From NCBI RefSeq assembly GCF_040448685.1, contig NZ_CP159290.1, forward strand, positions 4,712,001-4,776,000: 64,000 nt of DNA, written 5' to 3'. The stretch is from Cellulosimicrobium sp. ES-005. Its GTDB lineage: Bacteria > Actinomycetota > Actinomycetes > Actinomycetales > Cellulomonadaceae. This document shows, piece by piece, positions 1 to 8,584 of the stretch; the stretch's first letter is position 1; every line of letters begins with the position of its first letter. A program made the position numbers and the translations under genes. A model generated the notes under the pieces. That model saw nothing but the letters and a program-made list of their open reading frames with translations. It searched no databases and was not told the DNA's origin.

Positions 1-467
1 GCGACCTCGGGCACCGCCATCACGGACTGCAGCGGGTCGCGCGCGGGGACGGACGGGACGGTCGTCAGTCCCGCGCCGAGGCCGCGACCGCGCAGGCGCG
101 TCGACGACGTGCCGACGCGGCGCGTGGCCTTCGATCCGGTCGCGGCGGTGCGCGCCGAGCCGAGCGCGGCCGTCGCGAGGCGGCTCGAGCTCGTGCGGCC
201 CGTGCGCGTCGAGCGCTCGGCGTCGGGGTCCGCGCCCGCGGACGGCCCGGTCCCGGGACGGCCCTGGACGAACCCGGTGCCGAGCATCGCGGACGGCGAC
301 GCGGCGGCGGCCGTGCCCGGTGCCGGCGCGCCGGTGGTCCCGGTCGCGGCCCCCGTCGGCGTGCCGCCGGAGCCGCCGGCGGGTGCGCCGCAGACGTTGC
401 AGTAGCCGTCCTCGATGGTGCCCGGGCAGCCGGGCTCCGAGCACGGGACGGTCGCGGTGGTGGTCAC
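1..467 (-). CDS. pknG: Serine/threonine protein kinase PknG, N-terminal part (runs off the window)
   Basis: Only the first 155 codons are present; the gene continues beyond base 1. The GTG start at 467 overlaps the upstream stop as GTGA. Translation gives a zinc-ribbon/rubredoxin-like start with Cys9, Cys14, Cys23 and Cys26 (CSEPGC...YCNVCG). A Gly/Ala/Thr-rich linker follows, then RGRGLGAGL and VPARDPLQSVMA, the conserved stretch that precedes the second Cys pair and the kinase domain in actinobacterial PknG. PknG is a soluble kinase that phosphorylates the FHA protein OdhI/GarA and so controls 2-oxoglutarate dehydrogenase and glutamate metabolism. The two genes just upstream-but-one (GlnH, GlnX) are its known sensory partners, which strongly supports the call. 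The kinase domain itself cannot be seen. Confidence 0.88.
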   Translation of the reverse strand, partial: MTTTATVPCSEPGCPGTIEDGYCNVCGAPAGGSGGTPTGAATGTTGAPAPGTAAAASPSAMLGTGFVQGRPGTGPSAGADPDAERSTRTGRTSSSRLATAALGSARTAATGSKATRRVGTSSTRLRGRGLGAGLTTVPSVPARDPLQSVMAVPEV

Positions 468-1570
468 GACGACGCTCCTTCCGGGGTGGGCAGGTCGCGG
501 GTGAGGAACTGGTACTGCTCGACGAGGAAGCGGGCGAGCGTCACGTCGCACGGCACGGCCTCGACGGCCGCGCGCGCCTCGGCGTGGCCGGAGCGCACCG
601 TGGGTGACGCGGACCGCCCGTTGGCCTCGGCCTTCTCGGCGAGCCGCTCCAGGCTGTAGCGCAGCTCGGCGCGCTCGCGCAGCGGGCGGGTGTAGGCGTC
701 CTCGACGGTCTCGACGGCGCGCGCGACGGTCGCCAGTCGCGCCGTGTAGGCGTCGAGCTCGAAGCGGGAGTCGGGGACCGGGCCGAGCCGTGACACGTCG
801 GGGACGGCGAGCCGCGGCGGGTGCGCGATCTCGCGACGGCACCGCGCGACGAGCTCGCGCAGCGCGGGCTCGCGCGCCTCCAGCGCGTCGCGCTGCTCCT
901 CGGTGCGGGCACGGTCGCGGCGCAGCTCGCGGCGCTGCGCCGACGCGACGATGAGGTCGCGCTCGGCGCGCGCCACCTCGGTCTCGAGCTCCGCGAGCGG
1001 GCCCGCGACGTCGGCCCCGCGCGCGGCCTGGGCGACGAGGTGGTCGAGACGCCCGCGCAGGGTCTCGACGCGTCCCCGCGCGTCCGCGTCGGAGCCCGCC
1101 AGGTCCTCGCAGCGCACGAGCTCGGCGCGCACGCCGCGCAGCCGCGCGACCTGGTCCGCCGTGTGCGGGTCGAACGACAGGCGGGTGCGGAGCTGGACGA
1201 CGAGCGCGTCGCACAGCTTCACCGCCTCGACGAGCGAGACGAGCGCGGCGCCCGAGCCGGAGTCGAGGCGCCCCCAGACGAGCTGGGAGATCTTCTCGCG
1301 CGCGACGGCGTCGGCCCGGCCCGAGTCCCACACGGGCCGGATCTCGTCCGCGCGCGTGCGGATCGCCTGCCAGAGCGACAGCGCGAGCACGAGGTCGGCG
1401 GTGTAGACGTCGGGCGTCGCGGCGGCCTGCGCGGCGGCGTCGAGCCGGTCGAGCTCGGTGCGACGCTCGTCGAGCCACGTCTCGAGCGCGGCGAGGTACG
1501 CCAGGAGGTCGGCGGCGGGGATCGCCTCGCCGAGCCGTCCCGGCGCCTCGGGTGCGGTCGTGCGGGTCAC
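464..1570 (-). CDS. Unknown coiled-coil protein between glnH and pknG
   Basis: This 368-residue soluble protein has no signal peptide or membrane segment. It starts at GTG 1570, overlapping the glnH stop by 4 bp, and ends overlapping the pknG start by 4 bp, so it is almost surely co-translated with both. Residues about 20-150 look helical and Leu/Ala-rich. About 190-290 is a charged Arg/Glu/Leu-rich stretch typical of a coiled coil. I do not recognise a named domain. The position between the amino-acid binding lipoprotein and the kinase suggests an adaptor or regulator of the GlnH-GlnX-PknG pathway, but this is inference from context only. Confidence 0.8.
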   Translation of the reverse strand: MTRTTAPEAPGRLGEAIPAADLLAYLAALETWLDERRTELDRLDAAAQAAATPDVYTADLVLALSLWQAIRTRADEIRPVWDSGRADAVAREKISQLVWGRLDSGSGAALVSLVEAVKLCDALVVQLRTRLSFDPHTADQVARLRGVRAELVRCEDLAGSDADARGRVETLRGRLDHLVAQAARGADVAGPLAELETEVARAERDLIVASAQRRELRRDRARTEEQRDALEAREPALRELVARCRREIAHPPRLAVPDVSRLGPVPDSRFELDAYTARLATVARAVETVEDAYTRPLRERAELRYSLERLAEKAEANGRSASPTVRSGHAEARAAVEAVPCDVTLARFLVEQYQFLTRDLPTPEGASS

Positions 1571-2592
1571 GGCGTGCGGCCGTACACCGCGGTCGGCGGG
1601 GCCGGGGCGGGGCCGAGGCCCCCGAGCCACTCGCCGTAGATCGCGGCCCAGCGCCCGTCCGACTTCATCTGCTCCAGCACGCCGTTGACGAACCGGACCA
1701 TGTCCACGTTCTGCGCCGGGACGCCGATGCCGTAGGGCTCGTCGCTGATCGCCTCGCCGACGACCTTCGCGTACGGGTCCTGGGCCGCGAAGCCCGCGAG
1801 GATCGTGTCGTCGCCCGTGATCGCGTCGACCTTGCCCTGCTGGAACAGCACGAGGCACTGGGTGTGGGTCGTGGCCGGGACGGGCTCGATGCCGGAGAAC
1901 TGCTCGAGGCGCGTGAGCGTCGTCGTGCCTTCCGGGGCGCACACGCGCTGGCCCTCGAGGTCCGCGATCCCGCCGGCCGTCGAGTCCCGCGTGACGAGCA
2001 CCTTCTGGCCCGCGTGGTAGTACTCGGCCGAGAACGCGATGGACTCCCACCGCTCGCAGGTGATGGTGAACGCGCGGGCGACGAGGTCGACCTCCCCGTT
2101 CTCGAGCACCTCCAGGCGCTGGCCGGAGGTGATGACGCGGAACTGGAGGCGGTCGGGGTCGCCGAAGATCGCGCGCGAGATCTCGTGGAGCACGTCGATG
2201 TCGAAGCCCTCGATCTGGCCCGACAGCGGGTTGCGCGCGCCCATGAGCAGCGTGTCGGCGGAGACGCCCACGACCAGCGACCCCCGGTCGCGGATCGCGG
2301 CCATCGTGCTCCCGCCGGGCAGCGCGTCCGGACCGGGCAGCGCACCGTCGGGCGCGTAGGACGCGAGCGGGTCCGCGCACTCGGCGGGAGCCGCGGGGGC
2401 GGCGGGGGCCTCCTCGGTGGCCTCGTCCTGGGGTGCCGCCGTGAGGCGGAGGTCGTCCGCGCCGGACGGGCCCGAGCACGCGGTCAGCGCGAGCGCCGCG
2501 GCGAGCGCGGCACCGACGACGCCGGTGCGGCGGCGCCGTGCGGCGCGCCGGCTCCGGGCGGACCGGTCGGGGGTGGCGAGCGTCGTGGTCAC
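1567..2592 (-). CDS. glnH: GlnH-like amino-acid binding lipoprotein of the PknG pathway
   Basis: This 341-residue extracytoplasmic solute-binding protein starts at GTG 2592 in a GTGA overlap with glnX. An Arg-rich n-region, a hydrophobic segment and the lipobox LTAC (Cys39) mark it as a lipoprotein. The mature part has SBP family 3 features: RGSLVVGVSADT, GFDIDVLHEISRAIFG, EVDLVARAFTITCERWE, and a C-terminal MKSDGRWAAIYGEWLG. No ABC permease or ATPase gene accompanies it, so it is likely a sensor rather than a transporter. In mycobacteria and corynebacteria, GlnH binds acidic amino acids or glutamine and signals through GlnX to PknG. The gene order here (glnX, glnH, one extra gene, pknG) fits that role. 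Confidence 0.88.
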   Translation of the reverse strand: MTTTLATPDRSARSRRAARRRRTGVVGAALAAALALTACSGPSGADDLRLTAAPQDEATEEAPAAPAAPAECADPLASYAPDGALPGPDALPGGSTMAAIRDRGSLVVGVSADTLLMGARNPLSGQIEGFDIDVLHEISRAIFGDPDRLQFRVITSGQRLEVLENGEVDLVARAFTITCERWESIAFSAEYYHAGQKVLVTRDSTAGGIADLEGQRVCAPEGTTTLTRLEQFSGIEPVPATTHTQCLVLFQQGKVDAITGDDTILAGFAAQDPYAKVVGEAISDEPYGIGVPAQNVDMVRFVNGVLEQMKSDGRWAAIYGEWLGGLGPAPAPPTAVYGRTP

Positions 2593-3932
2593 CGGTACTC
2601 CTCCAGTCGTGCGGTCACGCCGCGCCACGCGAGCAGGGCGGCGACCAGGCCGGCGGCGAGCAGGAGCCAGCCCGCGACGGTCGCGGTCGTCGCCGCCCCG
2701 TCGAGCCGCTGGCTCGTCGCGGCCGCGTTGGTCTCGATGTCGTCGCGCGCGGACGTCGAGAACGCGTCGAAGGCGGCGTTGGGGCTCTCGGGGTCCGTCG
2801 CGGTGGCGAGCGCGACGGCGTCGTCCCACTGGCCCGCGTCGTCGAGCGCGCGGATGTCCGCGTGCCGGGTCACCCACGCGTCGAGCGCCTGGGCCGTCGT
2901 CCCGTCGAGGATCCCCTCGGACGCCGCGGTGTCGAGCCGTGCGGTGGCGTCGTCGGTCGCCGTGACGAACGCCTCCTCGTACGCCTGCCCGGACCCGCGC
3001 TTGATGAGCGTGAACGCCTCCATCGACTTCGCGTCGTTGGCGAGCGAGTACGCCTGGGACGCGGCGAGCGTCGCGGCGTACGGCCCCGTGCGCACGTCCT
3101 GCGCGCGCGAGCTCGCCTGGGCCAGCAGGACCGTCGACACGATGCCGACCACGAGCACGACGGCGGTGGCGACCGCGAGGCCGACGTTGAGCACGCGGTG
3201 CGTGCGGCGCGCGAGCCACACCTGGCTCACGACGAGCACCGCGAGCGCCACGAGCCCGCCCGCGAGCACCCACAGCGCGTTGCGGACGCCCGAGAAGTCG
3301 GCGGCGACGCGGTCCGCGTCGTCGAGCACGACCTCGTCGAGCGCCGGGAGCATCTGCTCGCGCAGGATCGTCGACGCCTGGTCGAGGTACGCCGAGCCGA
3401 CGGGGAAGCCCTGCCGGTTGTTCGCGCGCGCCTGCTCGACGAGGCCGGTGTAGACCGTGAGGTCGGCCGCGACCTGGCCGAGCAGCTCCGCGTCGCCCTC
3501 GTTGCTCCCGGAGAGCGTGGCGAGGCCGGTCGCGGCCTGGTCGACGAGGTCGTCGTACCGGGCGCGCTGGTCGGCGGGCTCGAGGCCCCCGACGAGGAAC
3601 GCGCCGGTCGCCGTCGCGTCGGCCGCGACGAGCGCGTTGCGGACCTCCTGGACGCCGACGAGCTGCGCGGTGTCCTCGCCGGCGGCCTCGAGCGCCCGGG
3701 ACTGGACGCTCCCCGCCTGGAAGCCGAGCGCGCCGAGCGCGACGGCGGCGAGCACGCACAGCGCCATGACGAGCCGCAGCTTGCCGGGCGTGCGGCGCAG
3801 CGCGCCCCGGGCGCGGGACACGCCGGCGCTCGGTGCTCCGCTCGGGGCGCCGGCCGGGCCGGGCGCGCCCGGCGCGGGGCCGCCCGCGGGGACGATCTGC
3901 TGGCCCGCAGGGCGGACCGGGGTGGTCGTCAT
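2589..3932 (-). CDS. glnX: GlnX-like four-helix membrane signal transducer
   Basis: This 447-residue integral membrane protein starts at ATG 3932 (ATGA overlap with the AAA ATPase gene). After a Pro/Gly-rich cytoplasmic N-terminus it has hydrophobic segments at about 52-72, 219-240, 247-272 and 415-440. The first loop (73-218) and the third loop (273-414) are large, helical and probably extracytoplasmic, resembling chemoreceptor-type helical-bundle sensor regions. This four-helix, two-sensor-loop layout is that of GlnX from Corynebacterium and Mycobacterium, which relays GlnH ligand binding to PknG. Function rests on topology and operon context; sequence motifs are few. Confidence 0.82.
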   Translation of the reverse strand: MTTTPVRPAGQQIVPAGGPAPGAPGPAGAPSGAPSAGVSRARGALRRTPGKLRLVMALCVLAAVALGALGFQAGSVQSRALEAAGEDTAQLVGVQEVRNALVAADATATGAFLVGGLEPADQRARYDDLVDQAATGLATLSGSNEGDAELLGQVAADLTVYTGLVEQARANNRQGFPVGSAYLDQASTILREQMLPALDEVVLDDADRVAADFSGVRNALWVLAGGLVALAVLVVSQVWLARRTHRVLNVGLAVATAVVLVVGIVSTVLLAQASSRAQDVRTGPYAATLAASQAYSLANDAKSMEAFTLIKRGSGQAYEEAFVTATDDATARLDTAASEGILDGTTAQALDAWVTRHADIRALDDAGQWDDAVALATATDPESPNAAFDAFSTSARDDIETNAAATSQRLDGAATTATVAGWLLLAAGLVAALLAWRGVTARLEEYR

Positions 3933-5674
3933 GCGTTCTCCTCGGCGGTGGAGGGGGCGGTCTCGGACGCGTCGTGGGACGCGACGTCGTGGGACGCGAC
4001 GTCGGGGGACGGCGCGTCGTCGGTGGGCGCGGCCGCGGTCGGGGCGTCGTCCGGGGCGTCGTCGGGCTCAGGCGGGTCGAGCGTGGCGAGGAGCGCGGGG
4101 GCGCCCTCGCCGTCGACGACGTCGACCGGCAGCAGGAGGCGGAGCTCGTCGATCGTCGGCGCGTCGGTGTCCTTGAGGCGCCACGCGTGGCGCGCGATCG
4201 CGCCGTCGAGCACGTTGCGCGCCCAGCGCGCGTTGCCGAAGCCCTCGGTGCGCGGCTGGGCCGCGGCGAGGCGCGCGAACACGTCGAGCGCCTCGGGCGT
4301 CGGCTCGAAGTCCGACTTCGCCGCCATGCCCGCGAAGATGTCGCGCAGCTCGGCGTCGGCGTAGTCCTCGAACGTGATGGTCGTGGAGAACCGCGACTCG
4401 AGGCCGGGGTTCGTGGCGAGAAAGTCCGCCATCGGGCCCGGGTAGCCCGCCACGATGACGACGAGCTCGTCGCGGTGGTCCTCCATGTCCTTGACGAGCG
4501 TGTTGATCGCCTCGGCGCCGTACTGGTCCTCCGCGAGGCCGTACGCCTCGTCGACGAACAGCACGCCGCCGAGCGCGGTGGCGACGACCTCGGAGGTCTT
4601 CACCGCGGTCTGGCCGAGGTACCCGGCGACGAGCTCGGAGCGGTCGACCTCGACGAGGTGGCCCTTCTCGAGCAGCCCCAGGGCGCGGTAGATGCCCGCG
4701 ACGAGGCGTGCGACCGTCGTCTTGCCCGTGCCGGGGTTGCCGAGGAACACGAGGTGGCGCGTGAGCGTCGGGCGGGTGAGGCCGGCCTCGGTGCGCAGCT
4801 TCTCGACGCGCAGCAGCTCGGTCTGGCGGTGGATCTCGTCCTTCACGCGGGAGAGACCGGTGAGCGCGTCGAGCTCGGCCAGCAGCTCCTCGATCGAGCG
4901 GGGAGGCTCCTCCTCGGCCGCGGCCTCGGCCGTCGTCGCCGCCTCGGACCGGGTGGCCGTGGCGTCGGCGCCGCCCGTGGGCGCGCCGACCGGCGTCGTG
5001 CCCGACGGCGCGGCGGGCGTGGCACCGGACGGTGCTGCGGCCGGGCGCGCGCCGAGCGCGTCGAGGATGGACTCGACCGAGGGGACCTCGGGCGCCGGGC
5101 GCCGCAGGGCGTCGAGCGAGCCCTGCGCGGCGAGCAGGTCGCCGAGGTCGAACGGGTCCGCCCCGCCGGTCGACGGGCGCGTGGCGAGCGGCCCGCCCGC
5201 GGCGGGCAGCGGCGTCGGGCCCGACGGCGTGCGACCGGCGGCCGGGGTGACGACCGGGGCCGGCGGCGGGGCGCCGCCCGACTGCTGCACCGCGGCGGTG
5301 GCCGCGGCGGCCCCGGCCACGTGCGGGCCCGGGGAGCCGAGGTGCGCGGCGGCGCGTGCGACGTCGGCGAGCGCCTGCCCGTACGCGGCGGCGTGCTTCG
5401 AGCGGGCCGCCCCGAGCGCGGCGAGGACGTCCGTCGGCGACGTGCGCCAGCGCCGCGCGCTCGACGCGGCCGTGAAGAACGCGCCCGTCGCGGCGGGGTC
5501 GTGCCCGAGCGCCGCGAGCCACGCGGCGGGGGCACCGGGGGAGGACTCGGCGACGGCCGCCGCGAGGCGGGCGCCCTCGTCGCGCGCGGCCTCCTCGTCC
5601 ACGCCCGCGGCGCGCGCCGCGGCGTCCAGCGCGTCGAGAGCCGCCGCGAGGCTCGGGGTCACGGGGCCGGTCAT
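3929..5674 (-). CDS. CbbX/SpoVK-type AAA ATPase in the PknG operon
   Basis: This 581-residue protein has an Ala/Pro/Thr-rich N-terminal half (about 1-260) and a clear AAA+ module (about 270-520). Walker A is GNPGTGKTT, followed by AGYLGQTAVKT. Walker B is VLFVDEAYGL, then the sensor stretch ELVVIVAGYPGPM and an Arg-finger-like LESRFSTTITFEDY. These are hallmarks of the CbbX/SpoVK/EccA-like clade, whose members remodel protein complexes using ATP. The C-terminal tail is Asp/Ala-rich with a repeated DVASHD unit. It starts at ATG 5674 (ATGA overlap with the next upstream gene) and overlaps glnX at its end. The client is unknown. The operon suggests it remodels GlnX, PknG or TelA-associated complexes (inference). 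Confidence 0.85.
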   Translation of the reverse strand: MTGPVTPSLAAALDALDAAARAAGVDEEAARDEGARLAAAVAESSPGAPAAWLAALGHDPAATGAFFTAASSARRWRTSPTDVLAALGAARSKHAAAYGQALADVARAAAHLGSPGPHVAGAAAATAAVQQSGGAPPPAPVVTPAAGRTPSGPTPLPAAGGPLATRPSTGGADPFDLGDLLAAQGSLDALRRPAPEVPSVESILDALGARPAAAPSGATPAAPSGTTPVGAPTGGADATATRSEAATTAEAAAEEEPPRSIEELLAELDALTGLSRVKDEIHRQTELLRVEKLRTEAGLTRPTLTRHLVFLGNPGTGKTTVARLVAGIYRALGLLEKGHLVEVDRSELVAGYLGQTAVKTSEVVATALGGVLFVDEAYGLAEDQYGAEAINTLVKDMEDHRDELVVIVAGYPGPMADFLATNPGLESRFSTTITFEDYADAELRDIFAGMAAKSDFEPTPEALDVFARLAAAQPRTEGFGNARWARNVLDGAIARHAWRLKDTDAPTIDELRLLLPVDVVDGEGAPALLATLDPPEPDDAPDDAPTAAAPTDDAPSPDVASHDVASHDASETAPSTAEENA

Positions 5675-6243
5675 GGTGCCTCCAGTCGTCCGGGCTCCGA
5701 CGCCGGGCCGCTCGGCGGCTGGGGCGTGCCCTGGCCGGCCCCGGGGTCGAGCGCGATCGACGAGTCGCGGAACTTCTCCGCGAGGAACGCGCCGTGCGCG
5801 ACGAGCGCCGCCGCGTCGGCGCGCGAGACCGCGTCGGAGATCTTGTCGAGCGTCACGCCGAGCAGGTCGAGCTGGTCGCACAGCAGCATGAGGGACGTCT
5901 TGCCCTGCGCGACGACCCGCCGGTCGGCGAAGTCGCGCGGCAGGCGCAGGTACGCGCCGACGGCCTCGGGCAGGTAGCTCGTGGCCGTCGCGACGACGGT
6001 GTGCGCCTGCTGCGACCCGCCGCCGAGGCGGTCGAGGCGCGGCACCATCTCCTCGACCGTCCCGGTGATGCGGTGCACGCGCGCCGTGACGGCGGGCGGC
6101 ACCCGCCCCTCGATCTGCTGCTCCACGCGCTCGACCGAGGCGAGGATCTCGGTCGACGTCGGCGGGGCGGGCAGCTCGAGCGCGGGCTCGGGCGCGGGGG
6201 ACCGGCCGCCGAGGCGGCCGATCACGTCGGAGAACCAGCCCAT
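5671..6243 (-). CDS. Unknown helical protein downstream of the TelA-like gene
   Basis: This 190-residue soluble protein begins MGWFSDVIGRLGG, an amphipathic helix that could bind membrane. It has a predominantly helical middle (about 30-165) and a Pro/Gly-rich tail. It has no signal peptide, membrane span or recognised motif. It overlaps the AAA ATPase start by 4 bp and follows the TelA-like gene after 77 bp. In other bacteria TelA-family genes often sit beside XpaC-family genes, so an XpaC-like role is possible, but I see no motif that proves it. Confidence 0.7.
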   Translation of the reverse strand: MGWFSDVIGRLGGRSPAPEPALELPAPPTSTEILASVERVEQQIEGRVPPAVTARVHRITGTVEEMVPRLDRLGGGSQQAHTVVATATSYLPEAVGAYLRLPRDFADRRVVAQGKTSLMLLCDQLDLLGVTLDKISDAVSRADAAALVAHGAFLAEKFRDSSIALDPGAGQGTPQPPSGPASEPGRLEAP

Positions 6244-6320
6244 CTAGCTCGGGGTCCGATCTGTGGTGCGGGGAGCGGCGGTCAGGCCGCGGGAGGACGG
6301 AGGGCGGGCGGCGCCAGGGG

Positions 6321-7538
6321 TCACAGGCGCCCGATGTCGAGCGAGCCGTTGCCGACCTGGGACTGGTCCGAGCGGCGTGCGCGGTCGAGGTACTCGTTCG
6401 CCTTCGTCGTCTCGGTCTCCAGCACGCCGATGGTCTGCGCCATCGAGTCGAGCGCCTGCGTCTTGAACGTCGAGATCGAGTCGAGCGTCGCGTAGATGTT
6501 GGCGAACGCCTGCTGGAGCTGGGGGAGGCCGACCGTCGCGCTCGCGGCCTGCTGCTGGATGCTCGCCGACTGGTCGGCCAGCATCTTCGAGGTCGAGGCG
6601 ATCATGTTCGACGTCGTCGTGTTGAGCGCGGTGATCTGGTCCAGCACGAGCTTCTGGTTCGCGAGCGCCTGCGCCACGATGACGGCCGTGCGCAGGGCGG
6701 AGATCGTCGTGGTCGTCGCGCGGTCGACGCCCTTGATGAGCTCGACGTTGTTCTTCATGATGATGTCCATCGCGAGGTAGCCCTGGATGGACACCGCGAG
6801 CTGCGTCAGCAGGTCCTGGTGCTTCTGGCGGACGTAGAACAGCACGTCCTCGCGCAGCGCCTGGGCGCGCTCGGGGTCGCTCGCCTCCAGCTCGGCGATC
6901 TTCGTCGAGAGCTCGGTGTCGAGGCGCTCGGCGATGAAGATGTACTGGTTGAGGCGCGCCATCGAGTCCCAGAGGTTCTGCTTCTCGAGGTTGAGCGCGG
7001 CGTTGTCCTTGCGGAGCTCGTCCTGGCCGTTGTAGAGCGACTGGACGATCGCGTTGAGCTGCTTCTGCGAGCTCTCGTAGCGGCGGAAGTAGTCCTGGAG
7101 CTTCCCGCCGAACGGGATGAGGCCCAGGAACTTCTTGCCCATGCTCGCCTCGCTCGGGTCGAGGTCCTCGACCGTGCGGCGCAGCTCGAGCAGCGACTTG
7201 CTCACCTTGGAGCCGTCGGAGACGCCGCCCTCGCGCAGCTCCTTGACCGGCATCTCGAGCATGCGGTTGGACACGTCGGCCGCGGCACGGATGTCCTTGT
7301 CGCCCATCTTGCGGATGTCGTCGGCCTTCGCCGCGAAGTCGGGCGAGCGCGTGTCCGTCGCGAGGAGCTGGTCGAGGTAGGTGGAGACCTTCGACTCGAG
7401 GCCCGGGATCGCGGCCTCGTCGACGCGCGGCGCGAGCGACGGCGCCTGCGTGGCGGCGACCGGCTTGACGGGCTCCGGGGCGCTGAGCGTGAGCGTCTCC
7501 GTCGGGGCGGGGGGCTGGAGCGGTGCTGCCTCGGTCAT
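6321..7538 (-). CDS. Toxic anion resistance (TelA/KlaA family) protein
   Basis: This 405-residue cytoplasmic protein starts at ATG 7538, preceded by AAGGACAG. The sequence is helical throughout, with stretches typical of the TelA family (Pfam PF05816): MGKKFLGLIPFGGKLQDYFR, VQSLYNGQDELRKDNAALN, LWDSMARLNQYIF and NVELIKGVDRATTTTISALR. Family members were named for tellurite resistance but are widespread in chromosomes, where the role is usually unknown and may concern membrane stress. It is the first gene of the pknG operon as read here, so it probably shares its promoter with the sensory genes downstream. Family is certain; function is not. Confidence 0.9.
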   Translation of the reverse strand: MTEAAPLQPPAPTETLTLSAPEPVKPVAATQAPSLAPRVDEAAIPGLESKVSTYLDQLLATDTRSPDFAAKADDIRKMGDKDIRAAADVSNRMLEMPVKELREGGVSDGSKVSKSLLELRRTVEDLDPSEASMGKKFLGLIPFGGKLQDYFRRYESSQKQLNAIVQSLYNGQDELRKDNAALNLEKQNLWDSMARLNQYIFIAERLDTELSTKIAELEASDPERAQALREDVLFYVRQKHQDLLTQLAVSIQGYLAMDIIMKNNVELIKGVDRATTTTISALRTAVIVAQALANQKLVLDQITALNTTTSNMIASTSKMLADQSASIQQQAASATVGLPQLQQAFANIYATLDSISTFKTQALDSMAQTIGVLETETTKANEYLDRARRSDQSQVGNGSLDIGRL

Positions 7539-7843
7539 GTCTGTCCTTCGCTCGTGCGTGCCGTCGGACGCCGTCGGTGGCGGGTGGGGCGGCCCTCGCG
7601 GCCTCCCCCTCGACCCGGGCGAACCGGGCGGAACCGGCCTGCGCCGGTCGGCCGAGTATATCTACGACGGGTGGCCTGATCTTTACCCTTTCCGGGGATC
7701 GGGAGGGTGAGAACTCCCCATGCCAGACCCAACGTCCGGGGGGCCGATGAGTTCCGCCCGCGCGCGCCGTCGTCCGTGTGCGAGAGTTCGCCGCGCCCAC
7801 CGTCCGTGGACGAGCGCGCCACCACCGGGGAAAGGACCGAGAG
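7539..7843. promoter_or_regulatory. Divergent intergenic region between the telA-pknG operon and the SDR gene
   Basis: This 305-bp gap holds no convincing gene. An unusually AT-rich patch (about 7655-7665) contains TATACT on the minus strand (7655-7660), a plausible -10 for the TelA-like gene with a leader of about 110 nt. A second AT-rich stretch, GATCTTTACCCTTTCC, lies at 7679-7694 toward the SDR gene. No clear -35 or operator palindrome was found. Confidence 0.4.
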
Positions 7844-8584
7844 ATGCAGCTCGCCGGGAAGAACGCCGTGGTCTACGGCGCCGCGGGGTCGATGGGGTCG
7901 GCGGTGAGCCGCGCGTTCGCCGCCGCGGGCGCGCGCGTCTTCCTCGCGGGACGCACGGCCGCCACGCTCGACGCGCTCGCGAACGAGGTCCGCGCCGCCG
8001 GCGGGCAGGCGCACCCCGCCGTCGTCGACGCGACGGACAAGGAGTCGGTCGACGCGCACGCGGCCGCGGTGGTCGAGCAGGCGGGGAGCCTCGACGTGTC
8101 GTTCAACGCCGTCGCGTACGACGTGCTGCAGGACGTCCCGCTCGTCGACATGTCCCTCGAGGACTTCGTGGCGCCGGTCGTGTCCGCGACGACGACCCAC
8201 TTCCTCACCGCGACCGCCGCGGCGCGGCACATGATCCCCCAGGGGTCCGGGGCGATCGTCATGCTGTCGTCGACGGCGGCGCGCGAGTCGCGGCACGAGA
8301 TGGGCGGGTTCAGCCTCGCGTGCGCGTCGATCGAGACGCTCGTGCGCAGCCTCGCCGGCGAGGTCGGCCGCCACGGCGTGCGCGTCGTCGGGCTGCGGCC
8401 CAACTTCACGCCCGAGACCGTCGGCGCGTCGGACGACGACCTGCCCGTGCTCGTGCAGGACACGCTGCTCGGCCGCCTGCCCCGCCTCTCCGAGGTCGCC
8501 GGCACGGCCGTGTACCTCGCGTCCGACGCCGCGGGCGCGACGACGGGGGTCGTCGTCGACCTCTCGTGCGGGGCGATCGTGTGA
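7844..8584 (+). CDS. SDR-fold protein with altered catalytic residues
   Basis: This 246-residue short-chain dehydrogenase/reductase starts at ATG 7844 after AAAGGA. The N-terminal nucleotide-binding motif is present (VVYGAAGSMG, residues 9-18), as are a VDATD stretch (61-65) and an active-site-like Ser at 142/143 (VMLSS). In the position of the catalytic YxxxK, 13 residues after Ser143, there is Phe156 and Cys160 (GGFSLACAS). Classical hydride-transfer chemistry with the usual Tyr/Lys is therefore not expected. It may bind NAD(P) as a sensor or use other chemistry. It is translationally coupled (GTGA) to the PPOX-fold gene that follows. Confidence 0.85.
   Translation: MQLAGKNAVVYGAAGSMGSAVSRAFAAAGARVFLAGRTAATLDALANEVRAAGGQAHPAVVDATDKESVDAHAAAVVEQAGSLDVSFNAVAYDVLQDVPLVDMSLEDFVAPVVSATTTHFLTATAAARHMIPQGSGAIVMLSSTAARESRHEMGGFSLACASIETLVRSLAGEVGRHGVRVVGLRPNFTPETVGASDDDLPVLVQDTLLGRLPRLSEVAGTAVYLASDAAGATTGVVVDLSCGAIV

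Noticed and set aside
6321-7538. Tellurite-resistance island suggested by the TelA-like gene
   Set aside because: No terZABCDEF genes are present and the gene is part of the chromosomal pknG operon. TelA-family proteins are common housekeeping genes.
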